Positions 1 through 6,574 of a stretch of DNA of 10,215 nucleotides are shown here, one piece after another. Where the stretch lies: contig CAZYZQ010000086.1 in assembly GCA_964652075.1 (NCBI GenBank), positions 1-10,215 on the forward strand. Reading direction: 5' to 3'. This DNA comes from CAZYZQ01 sp964652075 (GTDB lineage Bacteria; Bacillota; Clostridia; Oscillospirales; Oscillospiraceae). The first letter of the stretch is position 1, and every line of letters starts with the position of its first letter. Under the pieces are notes generated by a model. That model had not been told where the DNA came from. It did not search any database and saw only the letters and a list, made by a program, of their open reading frames with translations. The translations under genes were made by a program, and so were the position numbers.

Positions 1-1120
1 CCACGCCCTCCAGCACCGCCTGTGTCAGGTCGGTCCGGGAGGTGTCCATCGTCATGCCCACGAAGGTTCCGCGGGCGTTGGTGTCATTGATCGGTGAGCG
101 CTCGCCCATGAGATAGGGCAGGAAGAAGACGTGGTTCCTGCCCAGCTTGTCGGATGTGATGTCCGCCTGCTCGCCTGCGTAGTCCTTCGTCCGGAAGATG
201 TCCTCCATCAGCCACTTGTTGCAGCTCGCGGCCGAGAGCATACAGCCCATCAGATGATAATGCCCGTCGGCATGGGCGAAGGCGTGCAGGGCGTTGTGCG
301 GGTCCACGCTGAATTTCTCGCTGGAAATAAAAATGGTGCCCGAGGTGCCGAGCGAAATATTGCACGCGCCCTCGCCCACTGTGCCGGTGCCGACCGCGGC
401 GGCGGCGTTGTCCCCCGCGCCCGCGCAGACCACGACGCCCTCCGGCAGTCCCAGCGCTTTGGCAACGTCGGGTTTGAGCGTCCCCACCGGCTCGTAGCTC
501 TCAAACAGCCGCGGCATCTGTTCCTCCGTGACGCCGCAGATGGCGAGCATCTCCTCCGACCAGCGTCTGTGCTCCACATCCAGAAGGAGCATCCCGGAGG
601 CATCGGAGTAGTCGGTGCAGTGGACGCCCGTGAGGATATAGTTGATGTAGTCCTTGGGGAGCATGATCCTGCGGATTTTGGCGAACAGCTCCGGCTCATT
701 CTCCCGCATCCACAGAAGCTTCGGCGCGGTAAATCCGGCAAAGGCGATGTTGGCTGTCTCGGCGGACAGCTTCTGCGTGCCGACAACCGTGTTGAGGTAG
801 TCCACCTCCCTGGCCGTGCGGCCGTCGTTCCAGAGGATGGCGGGCCGGATCACCTGATCATTCTCATCCAGCACCACCAGCCCATGCATCTGGCCGCCCG
901 CGCCGATGCCCGCCACCTGCGCGGCGTCAAAGCCCTGCAACAGCTCCGGGATGCCGGTGAAAACGGCCTTCTTCCAGTCCTCCGGGGCCTGCTGGCTCCA
1001 GCCGGGCCGCGGGAAGTCCAGCGGGTATTCCTTTGAGACAATCCGTTGGATCGTCCCCTCCCCGTCCATCAGCAGCAGCTTGACGGCGGAGGTGCCGAGA
1101 TCAATTCCGATATACAGCAT
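1..1120 (-). CDS. xylB: Xylulokinase, FGGY family (C-terminal end outside window)
   Basis: Phosphorylates D-xylulose with ATP to xylulose 5-phosphate, feeding xylose into the pentose phosphate pathway; cytoplasmic. The 373 residues visible are about three quarters of the usual 480-500. The N-terminal ATPase-fold motif IGIDLGTSAVK (residues 4-14) carries the conserved Asp7. GGQMHG (75-80) matches the xylulose-binding loop of XylB, followed by RPAILWNDGRT (92-102). GAGDNAAAAVGTG (234-246) holds the probable catalytic base Asp237, and SLGTSGT (256-262) is the nucleotide-side loop. LPYLMGERSP (334-343) is typical of xylulokinase rather than gluconokinase or ribulokinase. The ATG at 1118-1120 is preceded by a GAGGGAG ribosome site four bases away. 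It has its own promoter at 1173-1201 and is separated from the Sel1 gene by a terminator hairpin, so it seems to start a new transcription unit. No XylR or cre operator was recognised. The family call is firm; substrate choice within FGGY kinases rests on motif similarity. Confidence 0.93.
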   Translation of the reverse strand, partial: MLYIGIDLGTSAVKLLLMDGEGTIQRIVSKEYPLDFPRPGWSQQAPEDWKKAVFTGIPELLQGFDAAQVAGIGAGGQMHGLVVLDENDQVIRPAILWNDGRTAREVDYLNTVVGTQKLSAETANIAFAGFTAPKLLWMRENEPELFAKIRRIMLPKDYINYILTGVHCTDYSDASGMLLLDVEHRRWSEEMLAICGVTEEQMPRLFESYEPVGTLKPDVAKALGLPEGVVVCAGAGDNAAAAVGTGTVGEGACNISLGTSGTIFISSEKFSVDPHNALHAFAHADGHYHLMGCMLSAASCNKWLMEDIFRTKDYAGEQADITSDKLGRNHVFFLPYLMGERSPINDTNARGTFVGMTMDTSRTDLTQAVLEGV

Positions 1121-1172
1121 TTTCTCCCTCTCTGTTCTATCCAGTGTTAACTTCTGTTCGTTTCTGATTTCC

Positions 1173-1201
1173 ATTTTATAAAATCACTTTACCGTTGTCA
1201 A
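1173..1201 (-). promoter_or_regulatory. Sigma-A-type promoter of xylB
   Basis: Read on the minus strand, TTGACA (1196-1201) is followed by 17 bases and TAAAAT (1173-1178): a perfect -35 and a 5/6 -10 at optimal spacing. Transcription would start near 1166, giving a leader of about 45 bases with no visible riboswitch or attenuator. I found no convincing catabolite-responsive element around it. Confidence 0.8.
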
Positions 1202-1298
1202 TGTTCTTCCCCGCTTTCCACCGACTTTGTGCAGCTTATCCAGATTCATCCCCCGGGAATTGTTCATAATCCTTACGCCGCAACCGGAGAAAGCAAGG

Positions 1299-1328
1299 AC
1301 AGGGCAGCCGGGTTCCCGGCTGCCCTGT
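1299..1328 (-). terminator. Hairpin terminator after the Sel1 gene
   Basis: Two 14-base arms (1299-1312 and 1315-1328, GC-rich, starting ACAGGGCAGCC) are perfectly complementary with only two bases between them. It lies 16 bases past the Sel1 stop codon. On the minus strand the stem is followed by a moderately T-rich stretch (CCTTGCTTTCTC), not a pure T run, so efficiency is uncertain. It separates the Sel1 unit from the xylB promoter. Confidence 0.7.
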
Positions 1329-1344
1329 TTTCACATGCCCTTCT

Positions 1345-2823
1345 CTAGCGGATCGTGTCCTCGATTTCGGTAATGATACCGTCGTAGTCAAACTGCTCGC
1401 CGTCCATCTCCTGCTCATCCCGCAGCTCAATCGCCTTGTCAATATCGCGTGTGCAGCCGAGAGCGTGGTAATACATAAGCGCACAGTTGGCCTTCGCCTT
1501 CGGGACATCCCACTCCATCGCCCGCTCGAAGTAGCCCAGCGCCTCCTCCAGATTCTTCATGCCCGTCTGCCCGAGGCAGCACATGACACCCAAATTGAAC
1601 AGCGCCTCGCCATCGTCGTGTTCGGCGGCTTTCGCAAAGTACTGTCTGGCGGCTCTCAAATCCACCGGCGTGCCCTCTCCCTTATAGTACATCACGCCGC
1701 AGTTGAACTGCGCGTTCACCCATCCGTGCCGCGCCAGCGTCTTGTACCAGTAGAGCGCCTTCTTCAGATCCTTCTCCACGCCCTTGCCTGCGTAGTACAG
1801 ATCGGCGCACTGTCTCTGCGCTATCTCGTTCCCCTGCAGGGCAGCGCGCTCAAACAGACGAGCGCCCCGCTCGTAGTCGCCGGCGGCAATCGCATCGTAT
1901 GCCTCGTCGCAGATTCTGCGGTGCTCCTTTTTCCGCTCATCGGGGCGCTCGCTGATCTCCTTGCGCAGCCGCGCGGCCTCTGCATGTCCCTGTGCGGCGG
2001 CCTCGGCAAGCCACTTCTTCGCCTCTTCGAGATCGACCGCCACGCCGTCGCCCGTATACGCCATCTGGCCGCAGCGGAACTGGGCCTCCGCATCTCCGGC
2101 CTTCGCCGCCTTTTCAAAGAAGTCGAACGCCTCGTGCTTACTTGGGAACACCGTTCCCTCGCCGCTGTAGAGCATCTCCGCGGCGCGGCGCAGCGCGCCC
2201 GGATCCCGTTCGCCCCGCTCGCCCGCTTCCCGGTACCAGATAAAGGCCGTCTCCTTATTCACCTCGGCGTTCCCCTCGCCGCGGTCGCAGATCTGGGCGG
2301 CGCGCAGCTGCGCCTTCGTGTGGCCGCGCTGCGCCGCGCGCTCGTACCATTCAAGCGCCCTTCGCATGTCCGCTACAGCCGCGCCCTTGGTCTGCTCCCA
2401 GAGCTGTGCGCACCGATAAAAATCGTCGCTCTTGTCTCTGTCCCCGGCGATTTTCTCCCACCAGTAGCGCTTCTTTTCCAGATTGTCGTCATAGTACTTC
2501 AGCAGCGGCTCGTAGGCCTCCTCCACCCCCTGCTCCGCGGCCTTCTCATACCACGCGATCGCGTCCAGTGGGCTGGCCAGCATGCCGCCAAAGGGTTTTT
2601 CCCGGAATTGGGCGCAGCGCAGCTGCGCCTTGGCATGGCCGCGCTCGGCCGCCTGCTCAAACCAGTCGTAGGCCTTCCGCAAATCGCGCTGGCAGCCCTC
2701 ACCGTCCTCATAGGCTAGCGCCGTGTTGAACATGCCATCGACATTTCCTTGCCGGGCGGACTGCTCAAACCAGTAGAGCGACTTTTCCCAATCCTTCTCG
2801 CAGCCGCGTCCCCAGTAGTACAT
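1345..2823 (-). CDS. Sel1-repeat protein, C-terminal fragment (492 aa)
   Basis: This is the 3' piece of the same gene, beginning at an internal Met of a Sel1 repeat (MYYWGRGCEKDWEKSLYWF). About twelve further repeats follow, with recurring words such as AERGHAKAQLRCAQ, AAQRGHTKAQLRAAQ, ALYWYKTLARHGWVNAQF and FNCGVMYYKGEGT, ending in an acidic tail (EIEDTIR). No good ribosome-binding site precedes the ATG at 2821-2823, so independent translation is doubtful. It is most likely not an authentic start but the remainder of the longer gene. It encodes a soluble helical solenoid for protein-protein contacts; no enzymatic domain is visible. Confidence 0.6.
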   Translation of the reverse strand: MYYWGRGCEKDWEKSLYWFEQSARQGNVDGMFNTALAYEDGEGCQRDLRKAYDWFEQAAERGHAKAQLRCAQFREKPFGGMLASPLDAIAWYEKAAEQGVEEAYEPLLKYYDDNLEKKRYWWEKIAGDRDKSDDFYRCAQLWEQTKGAAVADMRRALEWYERAAQRGHTKAQLRAAQICDRGEGNAEVNKETAFIWYREAGERGERDPGALRRAAEMLYSGEGTVFPSKHEAFDFFEKAAKAGDAEAQFRCGQMAYTGDGVAVDLEEAKKWLAEAAAQGHAEAARLRKEISERPDERKKEHRRICDEAYDAIAAGDYERGARLFERAALQGNEIAQRQCADLYYAGKGVEKDLKKALYWYKTLARHGWVNAQFNCGVMYYKGEGTPVDLRAARQYFAKAAEHDDGEALFNLGVMCCLGQTGMKNLEEALGYFERAMEWDVPKAKANCALMYYHALGCTRDIDKAIELRDEQEMDGEQFDYDGIITEIEDTIR

Positions 2824-3220
2824 GACCGCCGCAGTTAAACTGTGCGCTGCTGTGTCCCTGCTTTGCAGCAGCCTCGTACCAGCTGAGCGCCTTTTTCAGA
2901 TTTGGCTTCGTCCCCTCGCCGTTTTCATACATCACGCCGCAGAGAAACTGCGCCTTTGCATAGCCCGCAGCGGCGGCATCCTCCGCGTAAAAATACAGCG
3001 CATGCGGCAGATCCGGCCCGCCTGTCAGCGTGCCGTTGCGGTAATGGAGTGCGCAGAGGTACTGTGCTTCCGGATTGTGCAGCTTGGCTGCCTTCTTCCA
3101 GTATTCAAGCCCGCCGGCCTGATCGCCGCTGTCCCAGGCGTCCTTGCTCAATTGGAGCAGCTGTGCGCCCTCTTCCTCTTTTTTCTGTTTTTTCTTGCTG
3201 TCGTGTCCAAAAATCGCCAT
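2765..3220 (-). CDS. Sel1-repeat protein, N-terminal fragment (151 aa as read)
   Basis: This is the 5' piece of the frameshifted Sel1 gene. Residues 1-131 are genuine: a charged N-terminus (MAIFGHDSKKKQKK), then about three Sel1 repeats (for example ALYFYAEDAAAAGYAKAQF at 74-92 and ALSWYEAAAKQGHSSAQF at 111-128). Residues 132-151 come from the wrong frame and have no repeat character. The ATG at 3218-3220 is well supported by GGGGAGG eight bases upstream and by the promoter at 3250-3278. If the frameshift is real, the product would be a short, probably unstable, truncated solenoid. Confidence 0.6.
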   Translation of the reverse strand: MAIFGHDSKKKQKKEEEGAQLLQLSKDAWDSGDQAGGLEYWKKAAKLHNPEAQYLCALHYRNGTLTGGPDLPHALYFYAEDAAAAGYAKAQFLCGVMYENGEGTKPNLKKALSWYEAAAKQGHSSAQFNCGGHVLLGTRLREGLGKVALLV

Positions 3221-3249
3221 GTCCGCGCCTCCCCGTTCTTTATTTTATC

Positions 3250-3278
3250 ATTATACCGCAGACGGCGTTTCCCGGCAA
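3250..3278 (-). promoter_or_regulatory. Promoter of the Sel1-repeat gene
   Basis: On the minus strand, TTGCCG (3273-3278), 17 bases, then a perfect TATAAT (3250-3255). The start codon is about 30 bases downstream of the -10, with a strong GGGGAGG ribosome site in between. The element begins just past the end of the EamA gene, so the Sel1 gene can be transcribed alone. No terminator separates it from the EamA gene, so read-through is also possible. Confidence 0.72.
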
Positions 3279-3295
3279 TCCCATTTTTGCCCGCG

Positions 3296-4183
3296 CTATG
3301 CCGGTTGCCCTGTGCCGTCTGTGGAAGCCAGATACGTACCCGCAATCATAATCAGCAGCGCGATGAAAAAAGAAATGGGCGGAATCTCTCTGAAAATCAG
3401 CAGGGACAACGCGACCCCGATAAACGGCGCAAGCGCATAATAGGCGCTCGTCTTCGCCGCGCCCAGATACCGCTGGGCATAGATATAGAAGAAGATACTC
3501 AGCCCATATGCCACAAAGCCGAGCAGCAGGGCGCACGCGGCGCACCCCCAATTGGTCATCCGCTCCCCCAAAAGCAGCGCAAGCACCAGGGAGCCTATCC
3601 CGGAGCCGAAGCCCTTGACCACAACGATTTGCAGCGGGTCTTTGTCGGAGATCCTGCGGGTGCAGTTGTTCTCGAACCCCCAGCACACGCATGCCAGCAG
3701 GACAAAGGCCGAGCCGAAGGAGAAGGAAAAGCTGCTCAAATCCTCCACGGAGAGGACAATGCTTGAAATGGTAATCAGCGCAATCGCACCCCACAGCCGT
3801 CTGGAGATGGCCTCCTTGAAAATGCACAGCGCAATTAAGGAGGTCGCCACAATCTCAAAATTGTTGAGCAGCGAGGCGTTTGCCGCCGTCGTCATGCTCA
3901 GGCCGATCATCAGGAAGACCGGCGCCAGAATATCGAGCAGCACCATCCCGACCGTGTACGGCAAATCCTTCCGGGTCAGCGGTGCTTCCTCCCTCCGCGC
4001 CTGCTTCCGGCCGCGCTGCACGAGCCGCACCAGTGCCATTCCCGCGCCTGCCCCAAGATACAGCAGCGCCGCCATCATTGTCGGCGGGATTTTTTCCAAA
4101 AGCAGCTTTGAAACCGGCGAATTGAGTGCGTACAGGGCCGCCGCCAGAACCGCCCATAAAATTGCCGTTCTGTTTTTTGACAT
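3296..4183 (-). CDS. EamA/DMT-superfamily permease
   Basis: A 295-residue membrane protein of the drug/metabolite transporter superfamily, full length for the family, with about ten predicted helices arranged as two EamA repeats (about 8-145 and 155-287). Each repeat ends in the familiar pattern of a charged F-K/R-E motif before the last helix: FKEAISRRLWG (122-132) and FREIPPISF (264-272). The loop at 55-75 is basic and polar, as in cytoplasmic loops. Members export or import amino acids, metabolites or drugs; the substrate cannot be read from sequence. The start is nine bases after the csoR-like gene's stop, with a GAGGG ribosome site overlapping that junction, so the two are almost certainly co-transcribed and perhaps translationally coupled. 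That pairing suggests metal- or thiol-stress-dependent expression, but does not prove that the permease moves a metal. Confidence 0.9.
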   Translation of the reverse strand: MSKNRTAILWAVLAAALYALNSPVSKLLLEKIPPTMMAALLYLGAGAGMALVRLVQRGRKQARREEAPLTRKDLPYTVGMVLLDILAPVFLMIGLSMTTAANASLLNNFEIVATSLIALCIFKEAISRRLWGAIALITISSIVLSVEDLSSFSFSFGSAFVLLACVCWGFENNCTRRISDKDPLQIVVVKGFGSGIGSLVLALLLGERMTNWGCAACALLLGFVAYGLSIFFYIYAQRYLGAAKTSAYYALAPFIGVALSLLIFREIPPISFFIALLIMIAGTYLASTDGTGQPA

Positions 4184-4192
4184 TCCAATCCC

Positions 4193-4459
4193 TCATTTCA
4201 CAAACTGATCGATTGCACGTGAGAGATCGTCGATTGCCTTTTGATCCCCGGTCTCAATCGCATCCACAATGCAGTGTGTCAGATGATCCTTCAGAATCAC
4301 CTTTCCCGCATTGTTGATGGCGGACTTGACTGCGGCAAGCTGGATCAGGACCTCACAGCAGTCCTGCCCCTCCTCCACCATTCTCCTGACGGCCTCCAGA
4401 TGGCCAATTGCCCTCGACAGGCGGTTCAAAACGTTCTGTGTCTGCTGGTGTTGTGACAT
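4193..4459 (-). CDS. csoR: CsoR-family metal-sensing transcriptional repressor
   Basis: An 88-residue all-helical DNA-binding protein of the CsoR/RcnR/FrmR family (DUF156), normal in length. It shows the family signature: NRLSRAIGHLEAVRRMVEEG (12-31), CCEVLIQLAAVKSAI (34-48) and LKDHLTHC (56-63). The ligand positions are Cys34, His59 and Cys63 (spacing 25 and 4), the C-H-C set of copper(I)-sensing CsoR proteins. RcnR-like nickel/cobalt sensors have His in the last position. The neighbouring Cys35 is an extra thiol. Apo-repressor tetramers bind G-tract inverted repeats; metal binding releases DNA. Such a repeat lies directly upstream (4467-4501), so autoregulation is expected. The ribosome site AGGAGGG lies five bases before ATG and is partly inside the operator. 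No copper ATPase or chaperone gene is in the window, so the true inducer could be another metal or reactive species. Confidence 0.9.
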   Translation of the reverse strand: MSQHQQTQNVLNRLSRAIGHLEAVRRMVEEGQDCCEVLIQLAAVKSAINNAGKVILKDHLTHCIVDAIETGDQKAIDDLSRAIDQFVK

Positions 4460-4466
4460 TATTTCC

Positions 4467-4501
4467 CTCCTCTATATCCCCCCACGGGGGATATAGAGGA
4501 G
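4467..4501. promoter_or_regulatory. CsoR-type operator: perfect 16-bp inverted repeat
   Basis: The arms CTCCTCTATATCCCCC (4467-4482) and GGGGGATATAGAGGAG (4486-4501) are exactly complementary with the three-base centre CAC. A/T-rich flanks around C5/G5 tracts are the known shape of CsoR-family operators. It runs from the last two bases of the csoR -10 element, across the expected transcription start, to the csoR ribosome-binding site. Occupancy should therefore block its own promoter. Confidence 0.88.
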
Positions 4502-4528
4502 TATAGCAGACTCCCGCTGGAAAAGCAA
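4500..4528 (-). promoter_or_regulatory. Promoter of the csoR-eamA operon
   Basis: On the minus strand, TTGCTT (4523-4528), 17 bases, then TATACT (4500-4505), with TG one base before it (TGCTATACT, extended -10). The downstream edge of the -10 overlaps the CsoR operator, the usual geometry for steric repression. Transcription would begin near 4493, leaving a leader of about 34 bases. Confidence 0.75.
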
Positions 4529-4565
4529 CCGCTATTTCACACGTCCGGCGTTTCCGGGGCCTCTA

Positions 4566-4593
4566 TTGACTTTTTGGTCGAAAACACTATAAT
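4566..4593 (+). promoter_or_regulatory. Promoter of the ECF transporter operon
   Basis: TTGACT (4566-4571), 16 bases, then a perfect TATAAT (4588-4593). It is divergent from, and 37 bases apart from, the -35 of the csoR promoter. The leader, about 50 bases, contains two A7 runs and a modest GGTGAG ribosome site (4642-4647). It is too short for a cobalamin riboswitch, and no B12-box sequence was seen. Confidence 0.78.
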
Positions 4594-4652
4594 ATAGGTA
4601 GAAAAAAACCTTTCCCGAAAAAAAGCATCCCGTGCAACGCTGGTGAGAGACT

Positions 4653-5648
4653 ATGAACTGGTGGAAAAAACACAAATGGCATCTGATCATCCCGCTCATC
4701 GTCGTGGCGGTTCTGGCCGCGGCGTTCTGGTACGGCGGGAACTCGCCCAGCCTGCACGGCTGGTCGGCCGGCGGCGATACGCCGGAACCGGCGCTCCAGG
4801 CCGGCACGCCGGAGCCTCAGCCCTCCCCTGCGGAAGAACCCGATCCTGCGCCCGGCGGGCTTGCGCCTGCGGCTCCGGGCGAGCCGGAAGCAGCGCCGCA
4901 GGAACCCGCCGAAGCTGCCCCCGCCACCCCGGCACAGGAGCCGGAGACACCCGAAAGCCAGCCGCAGGAGCCTGCGGAACCGCAGCCGCCTGCGCAGCCC
5001 CTTCCCGAGGAGCCCGCCGGCGCCCCTGCGCCGGCGGAACAGGCGCCCGAATCGCCTGACCCGGCGCCCGCTCCCGACCCGGGCAGCACAACGGCCCCCG
5101 AACCGGGCGGCACAACACCCCCGGAACCGCAGGAGCCGGAGCCGGCCCCCGGCGAAGCGCAGCCCACCGAGGCCCCCACGCCGGCGGAAAACCCGCTGCC
5201 TGTTGATCCGCAGGACGCCGAGATCACGGATACCGCCTACACCTGTACGATCTCCATCTCCTGTGAGACCGTTCTGAACCATATGGACTGGTTGGACCCC
5301 GCGAAGACAGACCTCATCCCCGAGGACGGTTGGGTGCTTGCGCCCGTTGAGGTCACCTTCTACGAGGGTGAGAGCGTCTTCCACGTGCTCCAGCGCACCT
5401 GCAAGCAGCAGGCCATCCATCTGGAATTTGAGAACATCCCGCTCTACAACTCGGCTTATATCGAGGGCATCCAGAACCTGTACGAATTCGACTGCGGCGA
5501 GCTGTCCGGGTGGATGTATCATGTCAACGGCTGGTTCCCCAACTACGGCTCTTCCCGCTACGCACTCAAGGACGGCGACGTGATCTGCTGGGAATACACC
5601 TGCGACCTCGGCGCTGACATCGGCGGCTCCAATTTCCCCGAGGGCTGA
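4653..5648 (+). CDS. Membrane-anchored DUF4430 protein, accessory binding protein of the ECF importer
   Basis: A 331-residue extracytoplasmic protein. Residues 1-9 are basic and aromatic and residues 11-27 form one hydrophobic helix, most likely an uncleaved N-terminal anchor; there is no lipobox cysteine. Residues about 43-190 are an extreme Pro/Glu/Ala/Gln linker that would span the cell wall. Residues about 195-320 match DUF4430, the beta-rich fold also found as the C-terminal domain of transcobalamin and intrinsic factor, with the hallmark GWMYHVNGWFPNYG (286-299) and LKDGDVICWEYT (305-316). Six cysteines (198, 204, 250, 281, 312, 317) lie in this domain. As first gene of an ECF operon it probably captures the substrate outside the membrane. 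SEED annotates related genes as an additional lipoprotein component of the predicted cobalamin ECF transporter. Corrinoid binding is inferred from family and context, not shown. The start is set by the promoter and GGTGAG. Confidence 0.85.
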   Translation: MNWWKKHKWHLIIPLIVVAVLAAAFWYGGNSPSLHGWSAGGDTPEPALQAGTPEPQPSPAEEPDPAPGGLAPAAPGEPEAAPQEPAEAAPATPAQEPETPESQPQEPAEPQPPAQPLPEEPAGAPAPAEQAPESPDPAPAPDPGSTTAPEPGGTTPPEPQEPEPAPGEAQPTEAPTPAENPLPVDPQDAEITDTAYTCTISISCETVLNHMDWLDPAKTDLIPEDGWVLAPVEVTFYEGESVFHVLQRTCKQQAIHLEFENIPLYNSAYIEGIQNLYEFDCGELSGWMYHVNGWFPNYGSSRYALKDGDVICWEYTCDLGADIGGSNFPEG

Positions 5649-5668
5649 CTGAAACCGCACAACCGGGA

Positions 5669-6574
5669 GTGATTACCATTCAAAACAGAGATACCTTTTC
5701 CAGCTACCATCCGCTCATCAACTTCCTGTATTTCGCGCTGGTGCTGGTCTTCACCATGTTCCTGATGCACCCGGCCGCCCTGCTCATCTCGCTCGGCAGC
5801 GCCGCCGCCTACACCGTCTATCTGAAGGGGAAACGCTCCGCGCGCCTTCTGCTCGGCTTCCTGCTGCCCGTCATGCTGCTGGCCGCCGTGCTCAACCCCG
5901 CCTTCAATCATCAGGGTGTGACCCTGCTGGCCTACCTGCCGGACGGGAACCCCCTGACGCTGGAGAGCATTCTCTACGGCATCGCGGCCGCCATGCTGTT
6001 GGCCTCCGTGCTTCTCTGGTTCTCCTGCTACACCGAGATCATGACCTCGGACAAATTTGTCTATCTCTTCGGCCGGATCATCCCGGCGCTCTCGCTGGTG
6101 CTGTCCATGACGCTCCGCTTCATCCCGAAGTGCAGGGCGCAGTTCCGCGTCATTTCCGAGGCCCAGCGCTGCGTGGGGCGCGACGTCTCCGGCGGCCCTA
6201 TTCTGCGGCGTCTGCGAAACGCCGTCACGATTTTTTCCATTCTGGTCACCTGGTCGCTGGAAAACGCCATTGAAACGGCCGACAGCATGAAAAGCCGCGG
6301 CTACGGCCTGCCCGGCCGCACCGCCTTTTCCATCTACCGCTTTGACGACCGCGACCGCGCGGCGCTCGTCTGGCTGGGCTTCTGCGGCTTTTTCGTGCTC
6401 GCCGGCTGGCTTTCCGGCGGACTGGAATGGCGCTACTATCCCACCGTAAAAGGCGTGGCGGCGACGCCGCTCACCGTGAGCTTCCATCTGGTCTATCTGG
6501 CCCTGTGCCTGACGCCGCTGATTCTGGACAAAAAGGAGGACAGGAAATGGAAACGTTTGAAATCCGCAACCTGA
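5669..6574 (+). CDS. cbrV: ECF transporter transmembrane (T) component, CbrV-like
   Basis: The membrane scaffold of an energy-coupling factor importer, linking ATPases to the substrate-binding S component. It has 301 residues, with hydrophobic segments near 15-33, 35-52, 57-76, 100-120 and 133-150, and two more helices near 232-249 and 270-286. The cytoplasmic coupling region holds the expected pair of short motifs: EAQRCVGRD (164-172), a degenerate first Ala-Arg-type motif, and ADSMKSRGYG (204-213), the well-conserved second. The N-terminal SSYHPLINFLYF (11-22) is characteristic of the cobalamin-type T subfamily. The gene follows the DUF4430 gene after 20 bases and overlaps the ATPase-fusion gene by 28 bases, indicating one operon. 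Start choice is uncertain: GTG at 5669 sits on top of the only Shine-Dalgarno-like sequence (GGGAG, 5665-5669), and ATT at 5678 is better spaced. The substrate assignment is by subfamily resemblance and neighbours. Confidence 0.87.
   Translation: MITIQNRDTFSSYHPLINFLYFALVLVFTMFLMHPAALLISLGSAAAYTVYLKGKRSARLLLGFLLPVMLLAAVLNPAFNHQGVTLLAYLPDGNPLTLESILYGIAAAMLLASVLLWFSCYTEIMTSDKFVYLFGRIIPALSLVLSMTLRFIPKCRAQFRVISEAQRCVGRDVSGGPILRRLRNAVTIFSILVTWSLENAIETADSMKSRGYGLPGRTAFSIYRFDDRDRAALVWLGFCGFFVLAGWLSGGLEWRYYPTVKGVAATPLTVSFHLVYLALCLTPLILDKKEDRKWKRLKSAT

Larger units (their letters stand above)
1345..3220 (-). pseudogene. Sel1-repeat protein gene broken by a +1 frameshift
   Basis: One Sel1-like repeat (SLR, TPR-related alpha-solenoid) gene of about 624 codons is split by one extra base. 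Frame 1 runs from ATG 3220 through the repeat ending QFNCG (codon 131). Removing one C of the CC at 2826-2827 (plus strand) joins it directly to GVMYYWGRGCEKD, restoring the motif NCGVMYY that recurs intact further on. The restored protein is a string of roughly 36-residue units of the form A-x2-G-x3-A-Q-x-x-C-G-x-M-Y-x-x-G-x-G, with no signal peptide or membrane helix and a Lys/Glu-rich N-terminus (residues 9-17), so it is probably cytoplasmic. Such proteins act as protein-interaction scaffolds; the partner cannot be told. It has its own promoter and terminator. It could be a real pseudogene or a one-base sequencing or assembly error; the absence of other lesions favours a recent change or an error. 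Confidence 0.72.

Noticed and set aside
1121..1260. XylR operator or catabolite-responsive element at the xylB promoter
   Set aside because: A stretch reading TGGAAAGCGGGGAA on the minus strand resembles a cre half-site but lacks the symmetric second half; no other inverted repeat was found there.
1465..2718. Long plus-strand open frame (417 codons) opposite the Sel1 gene
   Set aside because: It is the antisense of repeated GC-rich Sel1 codons, with no family resemblance; the minus-strand frame has clear repeats, a promoter and a ribosome site.
4465..4501. RNA hairpin from the operator palindrome sequestering the csoR ribosome site
   Set aside because: With the predicted transcription start near 4493, most of the outer right arm is not transcribed, so the stem that would cover the Shine-Dalgarno sequence cannot form from this promoter.
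4594..4652. Cobalamin riboswitch in the leader of the ECF operon
   Set aside because: The predicted promoter leaves only about 50 bases of leader, far too short, and no B12-box-like sequence (GCCACTG) was seen there.
4587..5660. Minus-strand open frame (357 codons) over the DUF4430 gene
   Set aside because: Its Arg/Gly/Leu-rich middle is the antisense of the Pro/Glu/Ala linker; the plus strand carries the recognisable DUF4430 domain.
6427..6546. Upstream in-frame ATG extending the ATPase fusion by 40 residues
   Set aside because: These codons lie over the T-component gene in another frame, encode no conserved sequence and lack a ribosome site; ATG 6547 with GGAGG matches the normal start of an ABC domain.
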